From positions 1,178,001 through 1,242,000 of the forward strand of contig NZ_CP064188.1 in the NCBI RefSeq assembly GCF_015353075.1: a DNA stretch of 64,000 bases, given 5' to 3'. The notes under the pieces are model-generated. The model was not told the DNA's origin, searched no databases, and was given only the letters and a program-made list of their open reading frames with translations. The position numbers and the translations under genes were made by a program. Source of the DNA: Rhizobium sp. 007. Its GTDB lineage: Bacteria > Pseudomonadota > Alphaproteobacteria > Rhizobiales > Rhizobiaceae. Below are positions 54,920-64,000 of the stretch, piece by piece (the stretch's first letter is position 1; every line of letters starts with the position of its first letter).

Positions 54920-57001
54920 TTAATCGATGAAGACACCGACGCTTGCGGCACGGCCCATCGCGTCGATCACCGTCAGTTTCGAGTAGCCACCACCATCCGG
55001 CATCCATTGGTTGGTGCGGCGGCGAGAAAGATCGGGCAGCGGCTTGCCGTTTGCAAGCCAGCGGAACGGCGCCCGACCGCCGTGCAGTTTCAACATCAAT
55101 GGCGAGAGATCACCGCTTCTTGCGCCGAGGTCGACATGCGCGCCCTCCGGTGGATAGACGATCTGCGGTGCCTGTTCGCGGCTGGAGGTGGAAGGCAATC
55201 CGCTGGCATTTATCGAGAAACGCCGCTGGCTCACCGGCAGATCCGCCTGGGCGACGCGCACTGCGCCAGAAGGCGGGCGTGGCAAAGGTGTGGTTGCAAT
55301 GCTCGACTTTGCAAAGGCCTCAAACAGGATGGGGGCTGCCGTGCCGTAACCGGTCGACCCCGGCACCGCGCCATTGTCCGGCCTTCCAACCCAGACACCG
55401 AGCACATACCGCCCGTCGTAGCCGACTGACCATGCGTCGCGATAGCCGTAGCTGGTCCCCGTCTTGTAGGCGATGCCGCGCTGCGGGGCGCCTGTCGGTG
55501 GGATGACGCTGGAAAGAATATCCGAAACATTCCAAACGGCGACCGGCTCCAGCAACGGCTCGCCGTCTATCTTGCCGGGCTTTGCAGTTACACCGTCGCC
55601 GATGCGAACCGGCTCGCCCTTGTTGGCAAGCGCCGCATAAAGCTGCACGAGGTCTTTCAACGTGATACCTACGCCGCCGAGCCCAATCGCCAGTCCCGGC
55701 GCTTCGTTCGGCGGCAGGATGGGGCGAACGCCGGCGCGGCGGAAGCGCACCAAAAGCCGCGCCGGATTGACGGCGTCAAGCAGCCTGACGGCCGGCACAT
55801 TCAACGAAAGCTGCAATGCCTCTCGGACCGTTACGTCGCCTTGATAGCTCATGTCGAAATTGCGCGGCCGGTAACCGAAGAAATCGGCTGGCCGGTCCTC
55901 GATGATCGTTTCCTGGCTGACCAGCCCCTGCTCGAAGGCAAGTCCATAGATGAAGGGTTTCAGTGTCGAGCCGGGCGAGCGGCTGACACGCGTCATGTCG
56001 ATCCAGCCGGAACGGCTCGCGTCGAAATAGTCCGCAGATCCCACTTCGCCGACGATCTCGCCCGTGCGCGCATCGGCCATCACGATCGCGAGAGAAAGTC
56101 TCGGACGAAGTTTCATCGCGGCACTTTTCGCCGTCGCTTCTAGTCCTGCCTGTATCTGCTTCTTCAGCGTCGTGCGATGCTCGCGCTCGTTCGGCTTGCT
56201 GCGAAGGGCTGCTTCGGCAAGATGCGCGGCAAGAGCTGGAAGCTGCATGCGCGTTGCCGGAACGAGTGTCGCCTCGGCGCGCTCGGCCTCACCCTCGCCG
56301 ATGACTTCGGCCACGGCGGAGCGCTCAAGAACGCGTTTTCGTGCCGCTTCCGCTGCCGCCAGGTTTTTGTCGGGGCGTCGCCGTTCAGGAAGCTGGGGGA
56401 GGGCAACGAGGAGGGCAGCCTGCGCCACCGTCAGCCGCTTCGGCTCCTTGCCGAAATAGGCAAGGCTTGCGGCGCGCACGCCTTCCAGATTACCGCCATA
56501 GGGTGCATGCGTCAGATACAGATCGAGAATCTCTTCCTTCGAAAGCCGCCGCTCGATCTGGACGGCGCGTATCACCTGCAGGATTTTCGCCGAAAGCGAA
56601 CGTCCGGCGCGCGGTTCGATCAGCCGCGCCACCTGCATGGAAAGCGTCGAGGCGCCGGAAACGATGCGGCCGTTGGTGACCAGCTGCAGGCCCGCCCGCC
56701 CGATCGCCAGCGGATCGATGCCGTGATGCTCGTAGAAGCGCCGGTCCTCATAGGCGATCAGCATGCGCATGAATTGCGGGTCGACATCCGCAACCGTGGT
56801 TTTCAGACGCCAACGGCCTTGCGGCGTCGCAAAGGCGCGCAGCAACTGACCGTCGGCATCGAGCACTTCGGCCGACACCGCACCGGTCATTTCGAGCGGC
56901 GGCGGAAAGACCCTGTCGGCAGCGTCCAACGCGAAGAAAACCGCGCCGGCAAGAATGAAACCGGTCGCAGTTCCAATCGTGAGCTTGCGCCAGAGCCGCA
57001 T
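54920..57001 (-). CDS. pbpC: Penicillin-binding protein 1C
   Basis: Bifunctional peptidoglycan synthase of 693 residues with an N-terminal membrane anchor (KLTIGTATGFILAGAVFFAL). The GT51 glycosyltransferase has its catalytic Glu85 in EDRRFYEHHG. The transpeptidase carries STLK at 345-348, SLN at 399-401 and KTG at 513-515. The C-terminal 90 residues form the BiPBP_C domain (PQIVYPPEGAHVDL). Its ATG overlaps the stop of the alpha-2-macroglobulin gene by one base (TAATG), the standard pairing of these two in proteobacteria. Confidence 0.95.
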   Translation of the reverse strand: MRLWRKLTIGTATGFILAGAVFFALDAADRVFPPPLEMTGAVSAEVLDADGQLLRAFATPQGRWRLKTTVADVDPQFMRMLIAYEDRRFYEHHGIDPLAIGRAGLQLVTNGRIVSGASTLSMQVARLIEPRAGRSLSAKILQVIRAVQIERRLSKEEILDLYLTHAPYGGNLEGVRAASLAYFGKEPKRLTVAQAALLVALPQLPERRRPDKNLAAAEAARKRVLERSAVAEVIGEGEAERAEATLVPATRMQLPALAAHLAEAALRSKPNEREHRTTLKKQIQAGLEATAKSAAMKLRPRLSLAIVMADARTGEIVGEVGSADYFDASRSGWIDMTRVSRSPGSTLKPFIYGLAFEQGLVSQETIIEDRPADFFGYRPRNFDMSYQGDVTVREALQLSLNVPAVRLLDAVNPARLLVRFRRAGVRPILPPNEAPGLAIGLGGVGITLKDLVQLYAALANKGEPVRIGDGVTAKPGKIDGEPLLEPVAVWNVSDILSSVIPPTGAPQRGIAYKTGTSYGYRDAWSVGYDGRYVLGVWVGRPDNGAVPGSTGYGTAAPILFEAFAKSSIATTPLPRPPSGAVRVAQADLPVSQRRFSINASGLPSTSSREQAPQIVYPPEGAHVDLGARSGDLSPLMLKLHGGRAPFRWLANGKPLPDLSRRRTNQWMPDGGGYSKLTVIDAMGRAASVGVFID

Positions 57002-60000
57002 TATCGTGCTGCGACAACCTCCATCTTGCCGGTCGCGGTGCGAGCCGAATATTCGGGGCGGTACATATCTTCAACGGTCGCCGCCGGATGGTCATAAACG
57101 CCTGGGGTGACGGCCCGCACGATATAGGCGACGTTGATTTCACGGTTGTCGTCCGAAGTCCGGTTGAAGGCCGCAACGAAGCGATCGTTGCGGAATTCGG
57201 TGTGCGCCGCCGTCTGTTCGCCGATCCAGTCGAAATTGGTGAGCTGAGCGCTGTCGACCAGGCTCGGATTATCGATCTGGAGGCCGGCAGGCAGCAGATC
57301 GGTCATGACGACACGCGACGGCCAGGCGTTGGTTTCGGTCACGTGCAGCACGACCACATAACGCTCGTTCTGCTGCGCCTCACTGATATTCACCGGCTCG
57401 CCATCAAGCGTGTAATAGGTGCGCTCGATGGCAAAGCCGTTGCCGCCGGCAGGCAGAGGCGTGACGGGCGCTGCGACTGTCGTGACGACCGCCGATACCG
57501 GATCGGTCGTTGCGCTCGTCAGTGTCAGGGGATTGTTCATCAGCGCGTCGCCGCTCATCTTCGCCATGTAGGCACCGGTATGCAGCGCGCCGTTGACGTC
57601 CACTTTCAGCGAATCATCGCCGCTCTGGATCGCGCGCGCGGCAAGCAGCGTCCAGGCCTGCTCCTGGGTGCTCGTCCACTTGCTGCGGTCCCACTCCCTG
57701 CCGACGGCCTTTGCCAGTTCCGGAATGACTGGCGGGACAGGGCGGCTTTCGGCCGCAAGTGCCAGGATGGCCGCACCGTCGCGCAGGATCGAGCCGTAGT
57801 CGGTGCGCGAAAGATTGACGCGATGAACGATGGAATTTTCGGTCATCTGCAAAGCGTCGACGAAGATGTTCTTCGAACGCGTCGCATCTCCGTAAAGTGC
57901 CAATGCCGCGGCGATATGCGCCTTGGCAAGCGGCGTCGGGAAGTCGTTGATCATCGTATCGGCGTAGTAGCGCAGATCGCTGATCGAGGCCTTCCTGTTG
58001 CGGGCAAGAACATAGATTGCATAGGCAATTTGATCGCCTTGCGTCTTGACGTCGACGTCGTAGCTCAGCGCGTTCTGCAGGTTCTCGAGCGCTTGGACCA
58101 GCGCACGGTCGGGCACATCGTACTTCTCTTCACGCGCCCGCGTCAGGAAATCCGTGACATAGGAATCGAGCCAGAGGTCGCCCGAATCCGGTCCCCAAAG
58201 GCCGAAGCTGCCCGCCGATGCCTGATAGGACAGCACACGATAGATCGCATCCTGGACGCGCTTCTTCACGTCTGCATCGTCTTCGAGCCCGTTTTGTTTT
58301 GAAAGCTCGCTGAGATAAAGAAGCGGCAGGGCGCGGCTCGTCGTCTGTTCGGCGCAGCCGAAAGGATAACGGTCGAGCGACATCAGCAGTGCGGGAATGT
58401 CGAAGGCGGCCGAACGCGTGACGTTGACGCTGACCGAGGCGCCCGGCAAAACGCTGTTGGCCAGAAGTTCCTTGTCGACCCTCAGTTTCGCCCCTGGTTT
58501 TAAGGCGATGACGCGCCTTTCGGTCACGGGCAGTGACGATGGGCGGACTGGTACGTCGACTGTCTGAGCAAGCGACAGTCCAGATGCATCCGACAGGTTG
58601 ATCGAAACAGCGCCGTTGCCGGGCTGCTTGCCGATCACCGACAGCGTGAAATCGGATTTCGCACCGGCATCCAGATGGATCGTCCGCGAAGCTGCGGCCT
58701 CCTCGATGCCGATGGCTTCGTTGCCGGTCAGCTGCAGTTTGAAATCGCCGGCCGGCGCATCGGTATTGGCGATGTCAAGGCGCAGTTCCGCCATGTCGCC
58801 AGGCGCCAGGAATTTCGGCAGGCTGGCGGTGACGACCACCGGATCTCGGATGACGATATCCTTGATGCCGTGGCCGACTCCATCCTTCGACCAGGCAACG
58901 GCCATGACACGCGCCGTGCCGTTGAATTGCGGAATGTCGAAGCTGACATTGGCCTTTCCGTCAGCGTCAAGCTTCACCGGACCGGAGAAGAAGGCGACCA
59001 GTTTTTGCGTCGGCGGGCTGCCCTGCAGCGCCACCGCGCCACCATCGCCGCCGGTTCTGAGCTTGCCTGTCGCGCCGAGCGAACCGTCAATCAGCCGGCC
59101 ATAGAGATCGCGGATTTCAAGACCGAGCTGGCGCTGGCCGAAATACCAGTCCTCGGGGTTGGGGGCCTCGTAGCGCGTCAGGTTGAGAATGCCGACATCG
59201 ACGGCGGCAACCGTGACATAAGCATCCTCATTGGCTCCAGCACCCGTCACTGCAAGGCTGATGTTCAGCGGTGCGTTCGGCAGCATCTTTTCCGGTGCAT
59301 CGACTGCGACCTGCAGCGCGCGCTGCTCGGGATCGACCTTCAGCCATTTGATGCCGATCGAGCGCATCGGCATATGGCTGTCCTGTGCGTCGCCCGGACG
59401 GAAGAGGGTTGCTGTCACATAGGCGCCAGCGCCCCATTCGGCGGTGACTGGGATCTCCACTTCACCCCCAGTCTCGCCGATCGTTGCATTTTGTACGGCA
59501 AGGAGGTTTTCCGTCCCGGCCGTCACCATCAACCCGCCGCCATAACGGGAAGAAACCTTGAGCTTCGCCGTCTCGCCGGCCTTGTAGCTCTCTTTGTCGA
59601 GCGCGATCTCGAGGCCGTCCGGCGTTTCGGTCGAGACAGCCTCCACCATCCAGCCGGCGTCGAATTCGACACTTGATGTCGGGCCATCCGCGTCCGGGCT
59701 CTCGACTTCAAGTCGGTAGCGGCCCCAGCCAACCTGAGGCGCTATCTTGCCGCCGTCCAAGCCGGCATCAGTCGTGCCGCTGGCAACCTGGCGCGCATTG
59801 AAAGCGGTTTCGTATTTCCATGCCGTGCCTTCCCGATACCATTGGTATTCGCGCTCAAGGAGCGAAAGCTTCCAGCGCAGCCCCTTCATTTCCTGCTTCT
59901 GGCCGTCGGCCGAGACGCCGATCACGTTGAAGCTGGCGATCGAATTCTCGGCTATATCGCCTGAAAATTCAGGCTTGATGCCGATCATCGGTCCCTGGTT

Positions 60001-62469
60001 TTTGACCGGGATCAGCAGCGTGCGCTCCAGCGCCCGGCCGCCCGTTTCTTGCATGCGGATATAGACCGTCGCGTTCAACAACTGCGTGGTTGCGGGAAGA
60101 TCACCGACCGAAAGATCGGTCGTTGCTTGGCCGTTCTCGTCCAATTCCGGCAGGCCTTCGATCGCCTGGCGGCTTTCCTCGTTCGCCTCCTCGTCAGAAA
60201 GACCAAAGAAGTAGCCCGGGAAGGTTCGGCTTTCGCGAGCCGGCTTGATGACGACATCGCCTTCAAGCGTCAGGCCGGCTGCCGGCGCGCCGTAGAGATA
60301 TTTGCCGCTGATATCGATCGTTGCCGGCGTATCGGGACCGATTTCCTTGGCTTCTGTCTTCAGCTCCAGGTCGGTGCGATCGGGGACGAAATCGTCGACG
60401 AGGAATGTTCTCGTACCGATCGGCGACCCCTTGGGGTCGGTATGGACGTTCATTGTCCAGCTGCCGCGCATGGCATTTTCCTGGATCGGGAGATCGATCA
60501 AATAGCCGCCGACGTCGCTGCTTTGCCGGACGATGCGCCGGTCTTCGACGCCATCGGGGCGCATGAAGATGAAGGTCAGCGGCAGCTTTTCGATCGCCCT
60601 GCCATCCGTATCGCGAGCAAGGGCGGTGGCATGGACGGTTTCGCCCACCCGATAGATCCCGCGCTCGGTCCAGGTCATGACATCGATCGCCCCGGGCGAG
60701 GCTCGTCCCGTCACGCCGCGATCAGACAAGTCGAAGCCTGCCCTCGTCATATCGAGGAAGACGTAGTCGGACGCCCCGTTCCTGGCAGCCAGGACTGCTG
60801 GAGCGAGTGCTGCCGTGCCGCGCAGCAGCCCGGCAGTGAAGGTGGCTCGGCCGTTTTCATCCGTCGTCGCGGTGCCCAGAACCTCGTTGTTCTTGGCAAG
60901 CAGTTGCAGCTCCACGCCGGCGATCGGCTTGGCGGAAGCGAGCGAGCGCGTAAAGACGTTGAGCCCGTCGGTTCCGGCGTAGGTAGTAACGCCGATATCG
61001 GAAACGACGAACCATTGTGTCGCCTTGGAATCCCACTCGTTTTCCGGCTTGTCGGCAGGCGAGGCGATCAGCACATAGATGCCCGGCTTGCGCGCGGGCA
61101 AGGCTTCATCAACGGGGAAGCTGGTGACGACATCCTTGTTAAGATCGTTGGCGATCTCGATCGAACCCTGCCACACGAGCTCGCCGCTTTCATCCTGAAT
61201 GCGCTGCGCGCTATAGCCGTCGAGCTGCGTCAGGAACTGCGAACTGGTAAGAAGCGGAGCAATACCGCGATCGCCAATGCGGTAGAGCTTGAGGTTGGCA
61301 GTTTCGATATTGACGCTGACGAGCGGAATGCCGCGGCGCGCCGTCGAAGGCAGCACGAAGCTATCGCCGGTAAACCGCACCATTTGACTGCGGTCCTTGA
61401 CGTAGACATCGAGGCTGACGGGTGCGTCCAGGACCTCGTCGACGGAAGAGGGAAGGCCGGTGCGGAAGCTAATCTTGTAGGTTTCGCCGTGACCCAGGCC
61501 CTCGACGCAGATCTGCTTGTCCTTGGCTTCGAGCGCCTTGGGGGCTTGTCCGTTCAGCGTCACAAACGGTGCATAGTCGACCGTCTTGACGAGGGATTCC
61601 GAGAACGTCACGCAGGCACGCGGCGTTGCGCTGTCGGCATCGACATTGTGTTCGGTGATGCGGAAGCCCTGTTCCGACTTGAGCTTGAGATAGGCCGCCT
61701 GGACTTCCCTGGAGCTTGCCAGCGCAAGGCTTGCCTTATAGGCGTTGAGGGCCGCGCGGAAATTCGAATTCTTGGCGAGCGAGGTCGCAAGCACGGCAAG
61801 AGCATCTGCCCGCTTTGAGGCTGTGCGCGTCAGTTCGTAGCCGTTCAACCCATCGAGAAGTGCCTGGCCGAAGGCCTGGCTGCCAGTGCCGCCGAGCGAA
61901 TTTGCGGCGCGGGCCGTCTCCAGCCAGAGATCGGCATCGTCGGGCGTCAGCGCCAGCGCGCGATGGAAAGCGTCGATCGCGCCTGCGAGGTTGTTGGCGG
62001 TAAGATCAAGGCGCGCCGTTGCTGTCAGGCTGTCGACGGTCTGGCCCGGCTGAGCGTCGGTGAGCGCCAGATTGGCCTTGAAGTCGCGGGCTTGTTGGAT
62101 GATGTCTTCTGAGAGAAAGCTGAGGCGAGGTGGCGCACCGATATCGGGCTCGCGCGGTCCCGCAGTCGTTTCGACGATCCGACCGGCAATTGCGCCTGGA
62201 AAAGCGTTCATCGTCTTGAAGTCGGACTTCAGGAAACACCAGTTCACCTTCGGGTTATAGGTGAAAGCCTTGCAGCTCTTGTCGCCAATGCATGCGGTTT
62301 TGCATTGTTCGAGGGAAACGTTCTGCTCCGTCCGCAGATCGAAGCCGAAGAAGTCGGCGTCCTTAATCGTCTGGATATCGCGCTTGGTCTCCGCAGCTGT
62401 CGCGGGAAGGCTGGCCGCGATGGCTAAAAGAGCAATGGCGGCGGATGCGAAAAACGAGCGTACAGACAT
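57001..62469 (-). CDS. Bacterial alpha-2-macroglobulin with PAN-like N-terminus
   Basis: Exported protease-trapping protein of 1,822 residues. A Sec signal (FFASAAIALLAIAASLPATA) is followed by a Cys-rich PAN/apple-like domain (about 40-100: SLEQCKTACIGDKSCKAFTY, NWCFLKSDF), a TPR-like helical region, then the MG domains. The thioester motif Cys1372-Ala-Glu-Gln1375 (PFGCAEQTTS) is intact, so it could trap proteases covalently. There is no lipobox Cys after the signal, unlike E. coli YfhM, so it is probably soluble in the periplasm. GGGGGGAAACCT precedes the ATG. It is co-transcribed with pbpC. Confidence 0.94.
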   Translation of the reverse strand: MSVRSFFASAAIALLAIAASLPATAAETKRDIQTIKDADFFGFDLRTEQNVSLEQCKTACIGDKSCKAFTYNPKVNWCFLKSDFKTMNAFPGAIAGRIVETTAGPREPDIGAPPRLSFLSEDIIQQARDFKANLALTDAQPGQTVDSLTATARLDLTANNLAGAIDAFHRALALTPDDADLWLETARAANSLGGTGSQAFGQALLDGLNGYELTRTASKRADALAVLATSLAKNSNFRAALNAYKASLALASSREVQAAYLKLKSEQGFRITEHNVDADSATPRACVTFSESLVKTVDYAPFVTLNGQAPKALEAKDKQICVEGLGHGETYKISFRTGLPSSVDEVLDAPVSLDVYVKDRSQMVRFTGDSFVLPSTARRGIPLVSVNIETANLKLYRIGDRGIAPLLTSSQFLTQLDGYSAQRIQDESGELVWQGSIEIANDLNKDVVTSFPVDEALPARKPGIYVLIASPADKPENEWDSKATQWFVVSDIGVTTYAGTDGLNVFTRSLASAKPIAGVELQLLAKNNEVLGTATTDENGRATFTAGLLRGTAALAPAVLAARNGASDYVFLDMTRAGFDLSDRGVTGRASPGAIDVMTWTERGIYRVGETVHATALARDTDGRAIEKLPLTFIFMRPDGVEDRRIVRQSSDVGGYLIDLPIQENAMRGSWTMNVHTDPKGSPIGTRTFLVDDFVPDRTDLELKTEAKEIGPDTPATIDISGKYLYGAPAAGLTLEGDVVIKPARESRTFPGYFFGLSDEEANEESRQAIEGLPELDENGQATTDLSVGDLPATTQLLNATVYIRMQETGGRALERTLLIPVKNQGPMIGIKPEFSGDIAENSIASFNVIGVSADGQKQEMKGLRWKLSLLEREYQWYREGTAWKYETAFNARQVASGTTDAGLDGGKIAPQVGWGRYRLEVESPDADGPTSSVEFDAGWMVEAVSTETPDGLEIALDKESYKAGETAKLKVSSRYGGGLMVTAGTENLLAVQNATIGETGGEVEIPVTAEWGAGAYVTATLFRPGDAQDSHMPMRSIGIKWLKVDPEQRALQVAVDAPEKMLPNAPLNISLAVTGAGANEDAYVTVAAVDVGILNLTRYEAPNPEDWYFGQRQLGLEIRDLYGRLIDGSLGATGKLRTGGDGGAVALQGSPPTQKLVAFFSGPVKLDADGKANVSFDIPQFNGTARVMAVAWSKDGVGHGIKDIVIRDPVVVTASLPKFLAPGDMAELRLDIANTDAPAGDFKLQLTGNEAIGIEEAAASRTIHLDAGAKSDFTLSVIGKQPGNGAVSINLSDASGLSLAQTVDVPVRPSSLPVTERRVIALKPGAKLRVDKELLANSVLPGASVSVNVTRSAAFDIPALLMSLDRYPFGCAEQTTSRALPLLYLSELSKQNGLEDDADVKKRVQDAIYRVLSYQASAGSFGLWGPDSGDLWLDSYVTDFLTRAREEKYDVPDRALVQALENLQNALSYDVDVKTQGDQIAYAIYVLARNRKASISDLRYYADTMINDFPTPLAKAHIAAALALYGDATRSKNIFVDALQMTENSIVHRVNLSRTDYGSILRDGAAILALAAESRPVPPVIPELAKAVGREWDRSKWTSTQEQAWTLLAARAIQSGDDSLKVDVNGALHTGAYMAKMSGDALMNNPLTLTSATTDPVSAVVTTVAAPVTPLPAGGNGFAIERTYYTLDGEPVNISEAQQNERYVVVLHVTETNAWPSRVVMTDLLPAGLQIDNPSLVDSAQLTNFDWIGEQTAAHTEFRNDRFVAAFNRTSDDNREINVAYIVRAVTPGVYDHPAATVEDMYRPEYSARTATGKMEVVAAR

Positions 62470-62776
62470 AGGTTTCCCCCCGGTCGCTGGCGCTGGATTG
62501 GGGCACTCTCCTGCTGCCGAAAAGACTTGTCAATACAACTTCAAATTTAGAGCTGCTTTTTATCAAAGGCTTACGCCGATCTTAATGTTTTATTAGTATT
62601 AACAATGGCTTAATCGAAAAATAATGCGTATCGGCTCGGAACATATCCGGCCGTTGCCCGTTATCCGCTCAAGTTCCGCCGGCCACGGCCGACTGGTGCG
62701 AAGTTTTTCGCGTGCCCGGGCCGGCAAGGGCGTCTGGCCACGAATGTTTTGCGTAAGCTGGCTACAGGATAACCTC
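62470..62776. other. Divergent spacer with promoters, no gene seen
   Basis: The stretch separates the alpha-2-macroglobulin gene and the response regulator, which diverge. Its middle (about 62520-62625) is AT-rich, unlike the rest of the window, and holds several plausible promoter boxes on either strand that I cannot choose among. No repeat or RNA structure stands out. The in-frame codons upstream of 62777 are not considered coding. Confidence 0.5.
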
Positions 62777-63175
62777 ATGAACCAGAGAGTATTGATCGTT
62801 GAGGACGAGCTCTTGATCGCCCTCGATCTTGAAGCAACCGTTCAAGCCATGGGCATGGAAGTGACGGGGCTTGCCGCAAATAAGGAACAGGCGTTGCGTT
62901 TTGCGCCGACGGCGGACGTCGCTTTTGTAGACGTCAACCTGTCGGATGGTGCGACTGGCCCGGAAATCGGCCGCCGGCTGGCGCAAGACCACGGTATTGC
63001 CGTCGTCTTCATGACAGGCAACCCGGAGATGGTGGCAGGCGGCGTCAAGGGGACGCTCGGCGTCGTCAAAAAGCCGGTCAAGCCGTCCGTCGTCGAGCAG
63101 TCGCTGAAGTATGCCGTCGCACGCCGCAATGGCGCGCTCGCTGCCGTTCCGTCGCAGATGCTCGTCTTTGCCTGA
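62777..63175 (+). CDS. Single-domain response regulator (receiver only)
   Basis: A 132-residue CheY-like receiver without an output domain. The acidic pair Glu9-Asp10, phospho-acceptor Asp52 (VAFVDVNLSDG), Thr80 (VVFMTGNPE) and Lys99 (VVKKPVKPS) are in place. ATG 62777 has CAGGAT six bases upstream; a frame open from 62624 is not supported. No histidine kinase is adjacent. The C-terminal helix after KYAVARRNGA is short. In rhizobia such regulators often work in the general stress phosphorelay or as phosphate sinks, which is only a suggestion here. Confidence 0.9.
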   Translation: MNQRVLIVEDELLIALDLEATVQAMGMEVTGLAANKEQALRFAPTADVAFVDVNLSDGATGPEIGRRLAQDHGIAVVFMTGNPEMVAGGVKGTLGVVKKPVKPSVVEQSLKYAVARRNGALAAVPSQMLVFA

Positions 63176-63178
63176 CGC

Positions 63179-63874
63179 TCAGCCGCTGACGGCCGCAAGC
63201 TCTGGTCGCTCGGCGGACCTCTCCGTGCCGTAAGCGCGAAGGAACGTCCTGACCGCGTTGCGGGCGGCACTTTCGAGTTGCTCATCGCTCGGCGTTTGCC
63301 CGAACAGCATCATGATCTGCAGATCCGCATTCCCGAGAGCGAGGAATTGGCGTGCCGCCACATCGAAGTCTTCGATCTTCAGCGCACCACTGGCGCTCAA
63401 CCGCGCAAACAGAGCGCCGAGCGCGGAAATGATCCGGCCCGGGCCTTGCTGGCGCCAGGTCTCGAAAAGATGCGGATAGCGCTCACCTTCGTTCTGGACG
63501 AGACGGCGCAGGAACTTTCCGTCCTGGTTGCAGATGCAGTTTTTGTTGATCCGGATCGCAAAGGCGACAAGGTCTTCTTCCAAATTGTCGGCATTGACCG
63601 GAAACGTTGCCAGCATCGAAAAAACCATCGAATTGGCGCGCTTCAGCACGTCGTCTACGACGGCGACGAACAAAGTCTCTTTCTCGCAATAGTGATTATA
63701 GATCGTCTGGCGCGAGACATTGGCCTCTACCGCAATCTCGTCGATGCTTGCTCCTGCAAAGCCCTGGCGGCAGAATACATCCGCGGCTGCTTCCAGGATG
63801 GAAGCGCGCTTCTTGAACTGGCCGCGCTGGGTCGGCCCATCCAATCTCTTTTCGGGTGGCGCGAGATTTTTCAT
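63179..63874 (-). CDS. TetR/AcrR-family transcriptional repressor
   Basis: A 231-residue regulator. The HTH is RASILEAAADVFCRQGFAGA and SIDEIAVEANVSRQTIYNHY, typical of the TetR family; the rest is a ligand-binding helical domain with the AefR-like C-terminal segment LARLSASGALKIEDFDVAAR. ATG 63874 (MKNLAPPEKRLD) is preferred to a GTG at 63913 that would cover the operator. It converges on the response regulator gene (three bases apart). The gene it controls probably lies beyond the right edge; efflux pump genes are common partners, but nothing is visible. Confidence 0.9.
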   Translation of the reverse strand: MKNLAPPEKRLDGPTQRGQFKKRASILEAAADVFCRQGFAGASIDEIAVEANVSRQTIYNHYCEKETLFVAVVDDVLKRANSMVFSMLATFPVNADNLEEDLVAFAIRINKNCICNQDGKFLRRLVQNEGERYPHLFETWRQQGPGRIISALGALFARLSASGALKIEDFDVAARQFLALGNADLQIMMLFGQTPSDEQLESAARNAVRTFLRAYGTERSAERPELAAVSG

Positions 63875-63902
63875 CGCTCTAAGGATAATGCGCCTTGACG
63901 TG

Positions 63903-63920
63903 TTAGACAACACTGTCTAA
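63903..63920. promoter_or_regulatory. Palindromic operator upstream of the TetR gene
   Basis: TTAGACA-ACAC-TGTCTAA is a perfect seven-base inverted repeat with a four-base centre, about 30 bases upstream of the repressor start. Related half-sites (CTAGACAC) recur at about 63945, towards the divergent gene beyond the window. It is the likely self-operator of the TetR protein. Confidence 0.75.
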
Positions 63921-64000
63921 TTTTACACTCGTGTCCAAAATACTAGACACCTCGGTTCGCATTCGCTGACGCTTCTCCCAAGCGCGTCGCGGGTTGCAGC

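Noticed and set aside
60049..61818. A 589-codon plus-strand frame opposite the alpha-2-macroglobulin gene
   Set aside because: Long only because of high GC. No domain is recognisable, while the minus strand holds a continuous 1,822-residue known protein.

Overview
The gene content points to the genome of a root-nodule-type alphaproteobacterium, most likely Rhizobium. The window is GC-rich. It carries an aerobic cobF-to-cobM corrin cluster, a DUF1612/HTH_13 protein of the RHE_PE00001 type, hut genes of the HutF (deiminase) type and several ribose-type ABC/LacI sugar loci. I saw no rRNA, tRNA, CRISPR array or intact prophage. The content is mostly catabolic and housekeeping, with several patches of gene decay.

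Layout. 1-2270: a non-coding edge, a GNAT acetyltransferase and an internally deleted IS630 transposase. 2291-9037: a five-gene sugar ABC transporter/epimerase operon on the minus strand and its divergent LacI-type regulator, separated by a spacer with strong operator-like repeats. 9276-13862: small orphan genes, a HAD phosphatase, a PPK2 kinase, a secreted protein and a gamma-carbonic-anhydrase-like protein. 14153-18743: L-fucose-type degradation genes (SDR dehydrogenase, fuconate dehydratase, lactonase-like amidohydrolase), interrupted by a Tim44-domain and a YbaK gene on the other strand. 18875-20808: a ruin of three broken genes (AraC regulator, LysR effector domain, sulfite-oxidase-like tail). 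20920-29024: a TerC-type membrane protein, a small protein and the cytochrome bd operon: a GbsR/MarR-type regulator followed by cydD, cydC, cydA, cydB and cydX.

29260-38110: a PIN-domain remnant, a DapA-family enzyme, a DUF2938 membrane protein and cobF-G-H-I-J-(K)-L-M, with cobK inverted inside the array and overlapping both neighbours. 38318-45590: the histidine utilisation genes hutI-H-U-D (minus) and hutF-hutC (plus), with a perfect palindrome in the divergent promoter that fits a HutC operator. HutG is not in the window. 45667-49334: the DUF1612 protein, a Bax-inhibitor-1 membrane protein, an ECF sigma/anti-sigma pair with a near-leaderless promoter candidate, and a broken VapC-like toxin. 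49331-52318: a copper efflux ATPase and CueR with a textbook 19-bp-spacer MerR-type promoter. 52327-64000: treY, the pbpC/alpha-2-macroglobulin pair, a single-domain response regulator and a TetR repressor with a palindromic operator at the window edge.

No clearly new multi-gene defence or mobile system was found. The points most worth follow-up are the regulatory architectures (LacI repeats, the GbsR-type repressor of the cyd operon, cobK overlaps, the leaderless sigma promoter), the copper ATPase with a His-rich/double-YHS head, the PAN-like alpha-2-macroglobulin without a lipobox, and the chain of pseudogenes after the fucose cluster. Start codons were moved from the longest open frame wherever a Shine-Dalgarno, family start or overlap argued for it; each entry says so.
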